From Theocolax elegans (Eukaryota > Arthropoda > Insecta > Hymenoptera > Cerocephalidae): a DNA stretch of 64,000 nucleotides. Shown here piece by piece: positions 10,590 through 19,872 of this stretch; positions within the stretch are counted from its first letter, which is position 1, and each line of letters opens with the position of its first letter. The stretch is taken from the NCBI GenBank assembly GCA_026168455.1, contig CM047425.1:43792711-43856710 (forward strand), given 5' to 3'. Made by a program: the position numbers and the translations under genes. The notes under the pieces are model-generated. The model saw only the letters and a list, made by a program, of their open reading frames with translations. It did no database searches and had not been told where the DNA came from.

Positions 10590-11230
10590 GGCCCTCCCTA
10601 AAATGTATGTATGTATGTAAACATGTATCTACGATAACTCAGTCAATTTTTGACCGATTTAGCTGAAATTTACAGGCTAACTTCGTCGTAATGTAATTAG
10701 ATAATGGTCTTATTTCCAGATATATAGCATAATAACAGTTTAAATTATGGCATTATTTTTCATTGCTTAGAAACAGTTAAGCAGCTTTATCTTGAAATGT
10801 ATTAAGTCTACGTAAAAACTTTATACGAAATATTTGTCTTGAAATAACAAAACTTTTTGCTATTGTACACTTTCCGTTCAGAATAATATTTTCAAAGATA
10901 AATAGAGAAAAACGGTCAAAATAATGAAAAAAGTATCAAAAAATACATTTTTTCGCAATAAATCTAAATGTCTCAGAACAATATTTTTGAAGGTAAATAT
11001 AGAAAAACGGTTAAAACCATGAAAAAGTACCAAAATTCACGTTTTTTCGCAATCAATCAAAATGTATTATTCGTACACAAAAACTTTAAAGAAATGAAAT
11101 GTTCATCTTAAAATAACAAATTTTTTTCCTATTTCACACTTTACGATTAGAATAATATTTTCAAAGATAAAAAAAGGTCAAAATAACGAAATATTACAAG
11201 AAATCACGTTTTATCACAATAAAATTAAGT
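10590..11230. repeat. Degenerate tandem repeat, units about 80-260 bp
   Basis: The block begins with (TGTA)n and a phrase GTCAATTTTTGACCGATTTA. Three related ~85-bp units follow, at about 10893-10971, 10974-11062 and 11147-11228. Each carries AGAAYAATATTTT, then AAAACGGT or AAAAGGTCAAAAT, then a TTTTTTCGCAAT-like segment. Identity between units is moderate. No coding sequence. Confidence 0.65.
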
Positions 11231-11419
11231 ATATCGCAGTGCGTGTAAATTATGACATGATCCGAAGACGAAAATGATAAGCACATAATTTGAAGTCATG
11301 TTTTTATTACTATTTCTTATAATGTATATTATATTTTTTAGTATTAGGCCAATAATCCCATGCTTTAAAAATATTAATAAAAGTTGGATTGCTGAGTCAG
11401 GTATTTTACCCAACACTCA

Positions 11420-11575
11420 TAAACGGTGCAAGCGCGAAGCGCGAGCTTTACTCGGTCGTGCCTTATATGCAAAAAGCTTTGTGAAGCAATGAGATGCTTC
11501 GCTTCGTGACGCATTCGATCTAGGGCTCCAAAGCGGAAAGTCACGGCGGCCTTAAGCCGCATGTGGCAAGCTAGT
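11420..11575. repeat. GC-richer block with GCGCGAAGCGCG and GAAGC/GCTTC words
   Basis: A local GC rise in AT-rich sequence with short inverted motifs (GCGCGAAGCGCG; GATGCTTCGCTTCGTGACGC). It is probably the end of an unidentified repeat; nothing else supports a function. Confidence 0.35.
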
Positions 11576-11894
11576 TAAATAATAAAAGTCTATACATAAA
11601 TTTACAATCACCATTGACACATACTAATAATGAATAATTAGTAAATAAATTGATACCTGTTTTTAAAATATTATGTAAATTATCTATAAATGGATTTGTC
11701 AAATAGAATATAACCATAATCTGTAATTAAGATTCGAACAATTATTTATTATTTTAACAAAGCTCAAGCATATTCATAGAATACTCATAGAAACCAGAAC
11801 TTTATTATCAAAACAGCATCTGCATTTCTTTCTATTTTTATGTCCTATGTTGATGTATTCATTGTAAACATAATTAAATAATTTGAGTAGAATT

Positions 11895-12262
11895 ATCGAT
11901 TGCTTTAACGAGTCAAGTTATTTATCGAATAGGACAACGTTTCGGAGACAAATTCGGCTCCATCTTCAGGTTCTAAACTTTACTAATAATAATTAATTAG
12001 TTTATATAATGCCAATTTAATCGTCTACAACAAAAATTCTTTACCTTGTGATTGTCACATTGCGTTTCAAACAAAACTTGTTAGTATTTCAGAGTGTCAA
12101 TTCTTAACTACAATAATAATTAACATTACATTATTAATCAATGAATATAGCAACAAGATTAAATAAATAATTAACAAAATAAAGTGAAAATAGAGGCAAA
12201 TTTGTCTCCGAAACGTTGTGCAATTCGATAAATAACTTGACTCGTTAAAACAATCGATAATC
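11895..12262. repeat. Two inverted Penelope-type ends, the left one with a hammerhead-like core
   Basis: AACGAGTCAAGTTATTTATC at about 11908 and its complement ending near 12246 form a ~50-bp inverted repeat around ~230 bp of AT-rich DNA. On the minus strand at 11969-11939 the left copy reads CTGAAGA, a GGAG/CTCC stem II and GAAAC, then GTTGTC: a hammerhead core with a possible GUC cleavage triplet. The right copy (plus strand) keeps CTCCGAAACGTTGTGC, but its CUGANGA box is lost. This arrangement fits head-to-head or tail-to-tail termini of Penelope-like elements. Confidence 0.6.
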
Positions 12263-12464
12263 CTACCCAAACTATTATAAAAACATTAATAAACATTTAA
12301 CAAACTGGTATATGGAACATTACAAACACTAAATAAATTTGTATAAGAGACGATACGAATATAGAAACTGTCAAAACAAATCGAACTAGACAAATAAGTA
12401 CTATACGTATAATACTGAACGGTACACTATCTGTCTGTAAAATTTAAAATAAATGCGGGTGAAT

Positions 12465-12650
12465 TTAAATTCTGAATTTTAACATTTCGAAAAGAAAAAG
12501 CCATATACTGATTAAAGTAAGTTTATTTCCATTTAAATTTTGTATTATACTATAATGTTTTAATTTATGTATTAAAGTTTTGTACACTGATTGTAATTTG
12601 TTAGCATCTTCATTTTCATTGATAGGTTGTTTTTGCATATTATTCATTTC
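12465..12650 (-). pseudogene. Fragment of an unidentified retroelement protein
   Basis: A 60-codon minus frame whose MQKQPINENEDANKLQSVY segment recurs, diverged, on the plus strand at 13033-13093. That copy lies directly downstream of a zinc-knuckle fragment, so this is probably part of the same gag-type protein. The domain is not recognised. Confidence 0.4.
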
Positions 12651-12792
12651 ACCAATTTTTCTTTGACAAAAATTATGAGTTTGTAAAAAAATGTTGCAAG
12701 ATAATATTTATTCAAAAAATTTATTTTTATTAATATACACAAACGAATACAATACAAACATAATAATGATGACTACCACATTTACCTATCAG

Positions 12793-13100
12793 CAGAAAGA
12801 TTGATATGCTTCTCGTGTAAGGAAGAAAGGCCATTTGGCTAAATTTTGTAAACACGCGGACAATAACACTCTTACTTCTCATGAATCAACAAAAGTAAAC
12901 GACGAAGCGCCTATCAAACTGCCTTCAATAATTCTCACTATCAATAAATCAAATGATAATTCAAACAATAAGGACTTAAATTTTTTAATCCAATTTCTTC
13001 CTCCGTAAAATAATCTCTAAAACTCTACATATAAGTATGCAAAAACAACCTGTCAACAAAAAAGAAGATGCTAAAAAATTACAATCAGTGTACTATTTAA
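12793..13100 (+). pseudogene. Second copy of the non-LTR gag tail (zinc knuckle)
   Basis: This segment is a diverged inverted copy of the sequence on the minus strand at about 9760-9990. Across a one-base frameshift it contains a zinc-knuckle pattern C-F-S-C-K...GHLAKFC, followed by a tail with TSHESTKVNDEAPIKLPSII. It is broken by frameshifts and stops. It shows that two copies of the same non-LTR family lie within 4 kb in opposite orientation. Confidence 0.55.
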
Positions 13101-13399
13101 ACCGAAATAAACTATTTTTAATTCGAAAAAGGTTTTTCGTAATTAATTTATTAAAAATAATGTTTTAAATTGTATTATTTTTTTACTACCATGGGCACCT
13201 TAAAAATTAAACAGATTCACACAACACCTTGAAGGTATTGCTATAGTTATTATAATTTATAAATAAAAGTTTACCAAAATTTAGAGTAATGAAATCAGAA
13301 TAAAAATAATAAAAAAAATAGAGACATATTAAATGTTAACTGTAAATTTTAAACTATATGAATTCTTATAAAGCTTAAATTTATATTTTAATAATTATA

Positions 13400-14150
13400 A
13401 ATGTTAATGAAAAATTAACTTACCAAAAATAGTAAAGTACATATACTTACTAAATTGTAGTACTTTAGTTAACAACTTATTAAAATTTTGGATTATTTGA
13501 AACGGTTATAAATAGAACTTCACCTCCTAAATTAATTTATTTAATGACGAACGATCATCGCCAAAAGTTCTATGTCATTAATATTTTGTACTTTTAGAGT
13601 AATAAAACTTTCTTCTTAATTAAATTAATTTTTGTATTAGTTTTAAAGAATTATTTATACAATGTTAGCGCTATATAAATAAAAACCTGTTTTTTCCATT
13701 TCTCTCGTGATTCGTAATTTGCACCTTCTTTCAAAATTTGCGTTTTAATCCATAATTATATCCAATTTATTTTTACTATGCAGAGCCCAAATATTTATTA
13801 TGATTATTATAAACAAATTCATTTCTTAAATCTCCTTCTGTTTCTAATAAATACATACTTGTTTTATTAAAATATTGTGTTATATAAATATAAATTATCT
13901 ACACACTTATATATCCATACAATTTTGAAATATTAATTTAAAAAATATTTAAATTAAATACTCCTAAATTAATAGTTTTTGAAAATCTATTCAAATGTAA
14001 TTCGTATTTTATATTGCCACTGTTAAAATTTGAATTTTCTTTTGCCTATACGGTTTATAATAGAATTATCTTAAAAATGTAATAATTAATATATTAAATT
14101 TTTAACCCATTGTATATATCACATATGGATATTTGGAAAAGTGTATGTTA
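13400..14150. repeat. Segment duplicated at 25500-25604 and 27425-27790
   Basis: Shared landmarks, diverged but colinear: TTAACTTACCAAAAATAGTA, AAAAGTTCTATGTCATTAAT, AGAATTATCTTAAAAATG and CATATGGATATTTGGAAAAG. The gypsy element and its duplicated LTR lie between the two copies. The copies differ by many substitutions and indels, so this duplication is older than the gypsy insertion. No gene is seen in it. Confidence 0.7.
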
Positions 14151-14353
14151 TACTTGATTAATATTTATTTCATCTTCAAACAATTTTGCATTTGTATTTA
14201 AAGCATTACATTGAATTTTAGATCCGTTATTATTATTGAGTATACGTTTAAAAATTTTATGAGTTTTATCAAGAATGAGTAAACAAATACACATTCTTTC
14301 AAGTTATGTTCACAACTTTTTTTTTGCGCACGGAAAAAATACATATATTATGT

Positions 14354-17006
14354 TGTAACGGTAAGCGAGTTACCGATCAGGTAAGCAACGCGAAAGAGGA
14401 GATACAGCGCGGCGCGCGCAGGGAACGCGCGCGAGAATCGTGCGCAAGAGAGTATCGTAGGAGAGTTCGCGCGCGATCGGCAACAACAAGGTGTGTTGAC
14501 AATTGCCGAGTGTTTTTCACGGGATAAAAAGTGATTAGACTGGTGCAGTTCGTGTGTGGGTGTGAGGTTTTTCTCCCCACCAACCTCCACGTCGGCGTGC
14601 GGAGCAGCACGGCCCCGAGAAAGGCAGAAGGAAGGAAGCCAAGAGCCGGCCGCCTTCCCGACCGTTGGAGTGAGAGAGAGAGATAAGCACGAGGACGAGC
14701 TGTCTCTCCTTTGCCCAGTCGTTTCCCGCCGAGGCGCGATATATAGACAAACGGTAAGTGGTGCACCACATTTAGACCCGCGTGTCTACTGAATATTTCG
14801 CGTCCCGATTTACCTGGTACGGTCCAGGTGAGGAAGCGTTCCTCCTCTCCCCCTCTCGTGACAATACCCGCACGGATAGAAAGGTCGGTGGTTCGCGGGA
14901 ACCACTTCACGAGAGAGGGCGCGCGTGACGTAGTAAGCTTCTACGTAAAAGCTCTCTACGTCACACTATGGGAAAAAGGTAAGAATTTTGTCCTAAAATC
15001 GTAGAACTCTTGTTGTGATAGGTGCAGAATAATGAAATTTGAGGGTAAGATAGTTGATGAAATATGCTATCTGGGAAAATTAAAGTTATGAGTTCAAGGT
15101 CATTTTATGACCTTCAAAAATGAGATCTAACATGTTAAGTTTTATGAAAAAATTTAGTTGTCTTCTTATTAAAATGAGGTAAAAATGTTAAATTATAATA
15201 TATTATATAGATATGTTGAAATATTTTTGTCTGCTGATTAGAACTGCTGAACTAAAAAATCGAATCACTTTTTGGCTCTTAAAAAAAAACGCAGTAGGTT
15301 TAATTCTTGAAGTTCATTATGAAAACCTTAGAACTGAACGGGTTCATGAGTGTGTGGTCATATATAATATATATACACACACACACACATACTATATATA
15401 TAGTATGTATATACATATATATTATGGGTGTGGTGGTGTGTGGTGTGTGGGTGGGACCTATGTGGTGGGAGTATGCGTGTGTGTTTGGATTAGTTTTTAT
15501 ACGAGATTGTTAAATAATTGTAGTAAATTTATCTCATAAAAATACATTTTTATTTAAATTACTATACTAGGTAGATATAAACAACATTTGTATATTTGTA
15601 TATTTGCAAATAATATTTTGAATATAATTTTAATCTAACTCACTGGATGAAATATAAATTATAATATATTATATAGATATTTTGAAATATTTTTGTCTGC
15701 TGATTAGAACTGCTGAACTAAAAAAATCGAATCACTTTTTGCTCTTAAAAAACGCAGTAGGTTAATTCTTGAAAGTTCCTTAGAAAACTTAGAACTGAAC
15801 GGGTTCATGAGTGTGTGTATATATATATATATACACACACACACACATACTATATATATAGTATGTATATACTATATATATGTGTGTGTGTGTGTGTGTG
15901 TGGGTGGGACTATGTGGGAGTATGCGTGTGTTTTGGATTAGTTTTTATACGAGATTGTTAAATAATTGTAGTAAATTTATCTCATAAAAATACATTTTAT
16001 GTAAATTCTTTGGTAGACATAAGTAAACATAAAGTAAATATAAACAACATTTGTATATTTGTATATTTGCAAATAATATTTTGAATATAATTTTAATCTA
16101 ACTCACTGGATGAAATATAAATTATAATATATTATATAGATATTTTGAAATATTTTTGTCTGCTGATTAGTACTGCTGAACTAAAAAAATCGATTTTTTT
16201 AGTTCAGCAGTTCTAATCAGCAGACAAAAATATTTCAAAATATCTATATAATATATTATAATTTAACATTTTTACTCATTTTAATAAGAAGAAACTAAAT
16301 TTTTTCATAAAACTAACATGTTTGATCTCACTTTTGAAGGTCATAAAATGACCTTGAACTCATAACTTTAATTTTCCCAGATAGCATATTTCATCAACTA
16401 TCTTACCCTCAAATTTCATTATTCTGCACCTATCACAACAAGAGTTCTACGATTTTAGGACAAAATTCTTACCTTTTTCCCATAGTGCGTCAGTGATTCA
16501 TACGTCACACGGTGTGACGTATGCCATCAGGTTAAGCAGCCGATCATATCCGGATCGGTTGCTCGTAATCGACTGTTAAATAGATGTTAACCGATTCTTT
16601 TCGCGCTGACCTCGGGGGTAGTCATCGGTACGACTCCCCGCAAATTGTTAAAGTTTATTTATTGTTTATTTATTAATATTTATTTGTTAATTTAATAAAT
16701 TGACTCGGCGAGACAATCTTTCTCGCCGATTAACAATAATATCGATTGTTGATAGTATTTTACCGGTTAACGTCCTATCCTACGAATACCGCCCTCTCCG
16801 GTGTTTATCCTAGTTGGCAATTTTGGGCATAGGGCCCAACACACGATATATAAGTCAAACGGAGTGTTTGACGTTGTTAACGGCATTGCACGGGAATCAA
16901 AGGGATTCCCGGCCGCATCGTGGGACTGCACACTTAAGGTTGGTAAGTTGGGACAGATTGGGCCTAACCGTGGGCCTTACATATCCCCAGTACCCACCCC
17001 GTTACA
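14354..17006 (+). repeat. 5' LTR (1124 bp) interrupted by a 1524-bp element
   Basis: Starts TGTAACGGTAAGCGAG and ends ACCCACCCCGTTACA. The segments 14354-14963 and 16493-17006 add up to 1124 bp. It contains a GATATATAG box followed by ACGGTAAGTGGTGCACCAC (about 14750-14770), a possible TATA element and splice-donor-like GGTAAGT. The 14964-16487 insertion disrupts this copy in its middle. Confidence 0.93.
14964..16487. mobile_element. Transib-like non-autonomous element with ~300-bp inverted termini
   Basis: The ends are CACTATGGGAAAAAGG and its complement, and the inverted arms are about 300 bp (14964-15270; 16190-16487). The insertion duplicated CGTCA (14959-14963; 16488-16492), confirmed by the uninterrupted LTR at 24335. 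A 5-bp duplication and a terminal heptamer fitting CACWRTG are established hallmarks of the Transib superfamily. The centre holds about three copies of a ~465-bp unit (repeat starts near 15192, 15654, 16121) with (CA/GT)n and (TA)n stretches. No transposase frame exists; short frames here come from microsatellites. Confidence 0.8.
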
Positions 17007-17008
17007 AC

Positions 17009-17026
17009 TGGCGCCCAATACGTGTG
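17009..17026 (+). promoter_or_regulatory. tRNA primer-binding site
   Basis: TGGCGCCCAATACGTG begins two bases after the LTR end. TGG matches the complement of the tRNA CCA end, and TGGCGCCC is a common gypsy-type primer site. The cognate tRNA cannot be assigned from sequence alone. The same TGGCGCCCAA occurs after the LTR-like sequence at 59980. Confidence 0.8.
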
Positions 17027-18006
17027 GATTTTGGATACAGGACATCGGAAAAATCAACAAGCACGATATAGTTGTTCAATTGTTAATAACATTGTTAATT
17101 AACAATTGGATAACTCGCGAACAATAACGAGGTCAGCAGTCGCGTTTCGAAATTCTGAAGCATATTTCGGTACTCTTTCGTTCCCCCTCGAGGCGGGATT
17201 TGTTTATTAACAAATAGAATTGTTATAAACAAATAAAAATTTTTTTATAACAAATAAAATTTTTTTTTATTTTTCTCGTCTCGACTACTGAGTAGTAGAC
17301 ACAGGAAATTGGTTCCTGGTCGAACATAGGTGGCGCTACTAGAAAAAGGTCGCACAAATAGGAAATTTGGTGGGTTTTCGAACGGAATCGATAGACCGAC
17401 CAACGTTACTTGGAAATTGGGTAGTTTGGACCAAACCAAGTAACTAGCGCCACCTAGAGGAACGAAAGAACGCGACACAGCGCGACATAACCTGGTGGCA
17501 ATTAATCGGTCTAAAGAAATTGTTTGTAAGTGTATGCAAGGTTTAACTGGTTTTTGCTGGCACAAAACAGGAAGCTTATAACCTGGCTCAGACCTTTACA
17601 AATTGTATTGTAGGTTATATTTTTGTAAGAGGTCAAGCGCGCGGTAACTTAAATTATTTAATTTATTTATTTATTGATTTATTTATTAATATTTATATAG
17701 TACCGTTAAGTAGCGCAAGGTAAGAGCCAGGCAGTAGTTTATCGTAAATTTATTAGCAAATTTGTTAAAAATAATTTAAACTCTGTATTGCTTCCTGATC
17801 AAAGTAAGACAGGACTTACTTTTGGCATCCGGTTTTGTGCTTTAGCGGTTAGCTTAGGTAGAAGCAAAACCCAGTTACGCAGATTGGACATTTGGCAAGT
17901 AACGCCAAAGTTAAATATTCGACAGCATATAACCTTGCACACACATAGTGCGTCAAGCCAGCGAGGCTACTTACTGTTATACGTATAAACGACGCTACAA
18001 CTGAAG
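17027..18006 (+). other. Long gypsy leader with inverted CTCF-like 12-mers
   Basis: About 1 kb between primer site and gag with no long frame. It contains TAGGTGGCGCTA at 17327-17338 and its exact complement TAGCGCCACCTA at 17445-17456. These match the core of the insect CTCF motif (AGRTGGCGC). Several GTAAGA/GTAAGT donor-like words occur. The AT-rich part near 17650-17700 has (ATTT)n character. Confidence 0.6.
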
Positions 18007-19872
18007 ATGGCCGCTCAGCAGAAAGACGTCGATAGTCAAATCGACGCATGGATTGAGACGCTCACCCGGGAGCAAATCGAACTACACCTGGACGCCTTGA
18101 ACCTAAAATCGGCAGGCTCGGTTCATAGGAAAGCCGAGCGACTCCACCAGTGGCTATTAGGAAATTATTCGGCCCAGGAGTTTAACCAGGAGGAAGACGA
18201 AGCCACAGCAGTTCGCAGCCGTCTCCAACGGAGAAATAGGTGGCTGCAGATGCTAGGTGAACATCAAGACGAGGAGTCTGATGAACCTAGCCCAGATCAG
18301 GAAGTGTATCTGGTACTGCGGGAGAACGCTGCGGTTAAAGATAACCTGCACAGGACGGTGCAGGATTTCGATGACGTCGAGCTAGATGAAACGACGTCAG
18401 CCGCGACCAATACAGAGCCTCAACCCGAACGAGAGGAAGAATGGCTGTCATTGGTCTCAGAAGAGGGAAACATTTTTAAAATCCCTCGATCGTTCTCCCA
18501 GACCTTGGTGCAGCTTATCAAAAAAGTGAATGACCTCACTGTAAAGGTAGATAAGCTGATGTCCGAGCGCACTCAAACCGCTCACAGCACGAGATTGGAC
18601 GGTGCCAACCAATCTCACCATGTGCAATTTCAGGACACATATACGTGTTATGGTCCTGATGTGAGCGAGATAGGTGAGGCGCAAGTAAATGGCGAGCAAC
18701 AACGCGCAAGCGCCCCTCAGTCTAAGCCTGATGGAGCTTGGAAGGGGGGGAATGCGCGCGAATCCCAGAGGATTCCTCAAGCGCGCAGCTCGCCAAACAG
18801 GGATCGGACATTCTCAACACCAAGCTTTTCGACGTCATCGAGGTTGAATGGGACACCTCGAGACGTCGGCGGCATTGTGAGGAAGTGGCAGGTCAAGTTC
18901 TCTGGCGACAAGAGCCAGAGCATCGACGCCTTCCTGACCAGGATCGAGGATTGCAGGATCCTGGCTAACCTGTCAGAGGACGAGTTATTGCCGTCACTCT
19001 CGGAACTTCTGACAGACACTGCCGCCACGTGGTACCAGAACGAGAAACACAAGTGGCACTCCTGGCAAGATTTCGTGACTTCGGCTAAACGTTGGTACGG
19101 AATGAGCCAACGTTTCCAGCAGAGGATCATCGCCGAGTCCAACGCACGGACTCAAGGACCCGATGAACCGGTTAGGGACTATATGACGTGCTCTATCGCA
19201 ATAATGCGAAAGATAGTCCCTACGCCGACTGAAGCGCAGCAGCTCGATCATTTGTATCGGAACATGCTGCCACAGCTTCAACGGCTGTTCAAGAGAGCGG
19301 AAGTGAGCTCAATTGAGCAAATGCTGGACCTCGCCACGGAAGCGGAGCAGACGATAGAAGGTGAAAAAGTATATCGTCCACCACCTACGGAGGAAGGGTC
19401 TCTGCTTCCCGAAATGGCGTATAAGCCGAAGCGGAAAAAAGGTTCGCCGAAGGCTAAGGTAGCGGCCGCTGAGGTAAGCCTGGCCAAACCAAGCGAGCCA
19501 GACGTCGTCGACCGCATCGCAAAGATGCTGGAGGATGCGCTGCGGCCCATCGTCTCCCAATTGGCGTCGACGACCCGACAGTCACGTAGGAGAAGCCCAA
19601 GGTCTGGCTCTCCTAAGAAAGGCTCGCCGGCCAACCGATCTCCGAAGAGTAGGAGGTCTGGCAAACCTAATGGCCCGAGCAAGAGCTTCGGACACCGGCA
19701 GGAGAAGAAGAGCGCTAGTCCAACGAGGGAAAAAGGAAAGGAACAGCCGAAAAACCGAATGGGCTCGACTTTCGATCCGACTAAGCCTCTTACCTGCAAG
19801 GGCTGCGGGAAAATTGGATATTCCCTCAGGTACTGTCCGGTGTGCTCGGGAAACGCCAAAGGGAGCGGTTAA
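18007..19872 (+). CDS. gag: Gypsy Gag polyprotein, 621 aa
   Basis: Structural protein that forms the retrotransposon particle and binds its RNA. The start ATG has a strong context (GAAGATGG). The N-terminal ~290 residues are acidic and unrecognised, with a possible coiled coil at 165-190. Residues about 295-415 (FSGDKSQSIDAFLTRIED, then TDTAATWYQNEKHKW) fit the Ty3/gypsy retrotransposon gag (capsid) domain. A basic, Ser/Pro/Lys-rich nucleocapsid region follows (about 520-590), then a zinc knuckle CKGCGKIGYSLRYC (597-610). Its expected His is Tyr605, giving C-C-Y-C; this is unusual and may be a family feature or a mutation. The frame ends 31 bp inside pol. Confidence 0.93.
   Translation: MAAQQKDVDSQIDAWIETLTREQIELHLDALNLKSAGSVHRKAERLHQWLLGNYSAQEFNQEEDEATAVRSRLQRRNRWLQMLGEHQDEESDEPSPDQEVYLVLRENAAVKDNLHRTVQDFDDVELDETTSAATNTEPQPEREEEWLSLVSEEGNIFKIPRSFSQTLVQLIKKVNDLTVKVDKLMSERTQTAHSTRLDGANQSHHVQFQDTYTCYGPDVSEIGEAQVNGEQQRASAPQSKPDGAWKGGNARESQRIPQARSSPNRDRTFSTPSFSTSSRLNGTPRDVGGIVRKWQVKFSGDKSQSIDAFLTRIEDCRILANLSEDELLPSLSELLTDTAATWYQNEKHKWHSWQDFVTSAKRWYGMSQRFQQRIIAESNARTQGPDEPVRDYMTCSIAIMRKIVPTPTEAQQLDHLYRNMLPQLQRLFKRAEVSSIEQMLDLATEAEQTIEGEKVYRPPPTEEGSLLPEMAYKPKRKKGSPKAKVAAAEVSLAKPSEPDVVDRIAKMLEDALRPIVSQLASTTRQSRRRSPRSGSPKKGSPANRSPKSRRSGKPNGPSKSFGHRQEKKSASPTREKGKEQPKNRMGSTFDPTKPLTCKGCGKIGYSLRYCPVCSGNAKGSG

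Noticed and set aside
14306..14910. Overlapping frames of up to 177 codons inside the gypsy LTR, repeated near 23753 and 25671
   Set aside because: They lie entirely in LTR sequence, occur on both strands and recur only because the LTR recurs; no domain is visible.
15213..15539. Plus frames rich in T/H/Y and V/G
   Set aside because: Derived from (CA)n/(GT)n and (TA)n microsatellites inside the Transib-like element.
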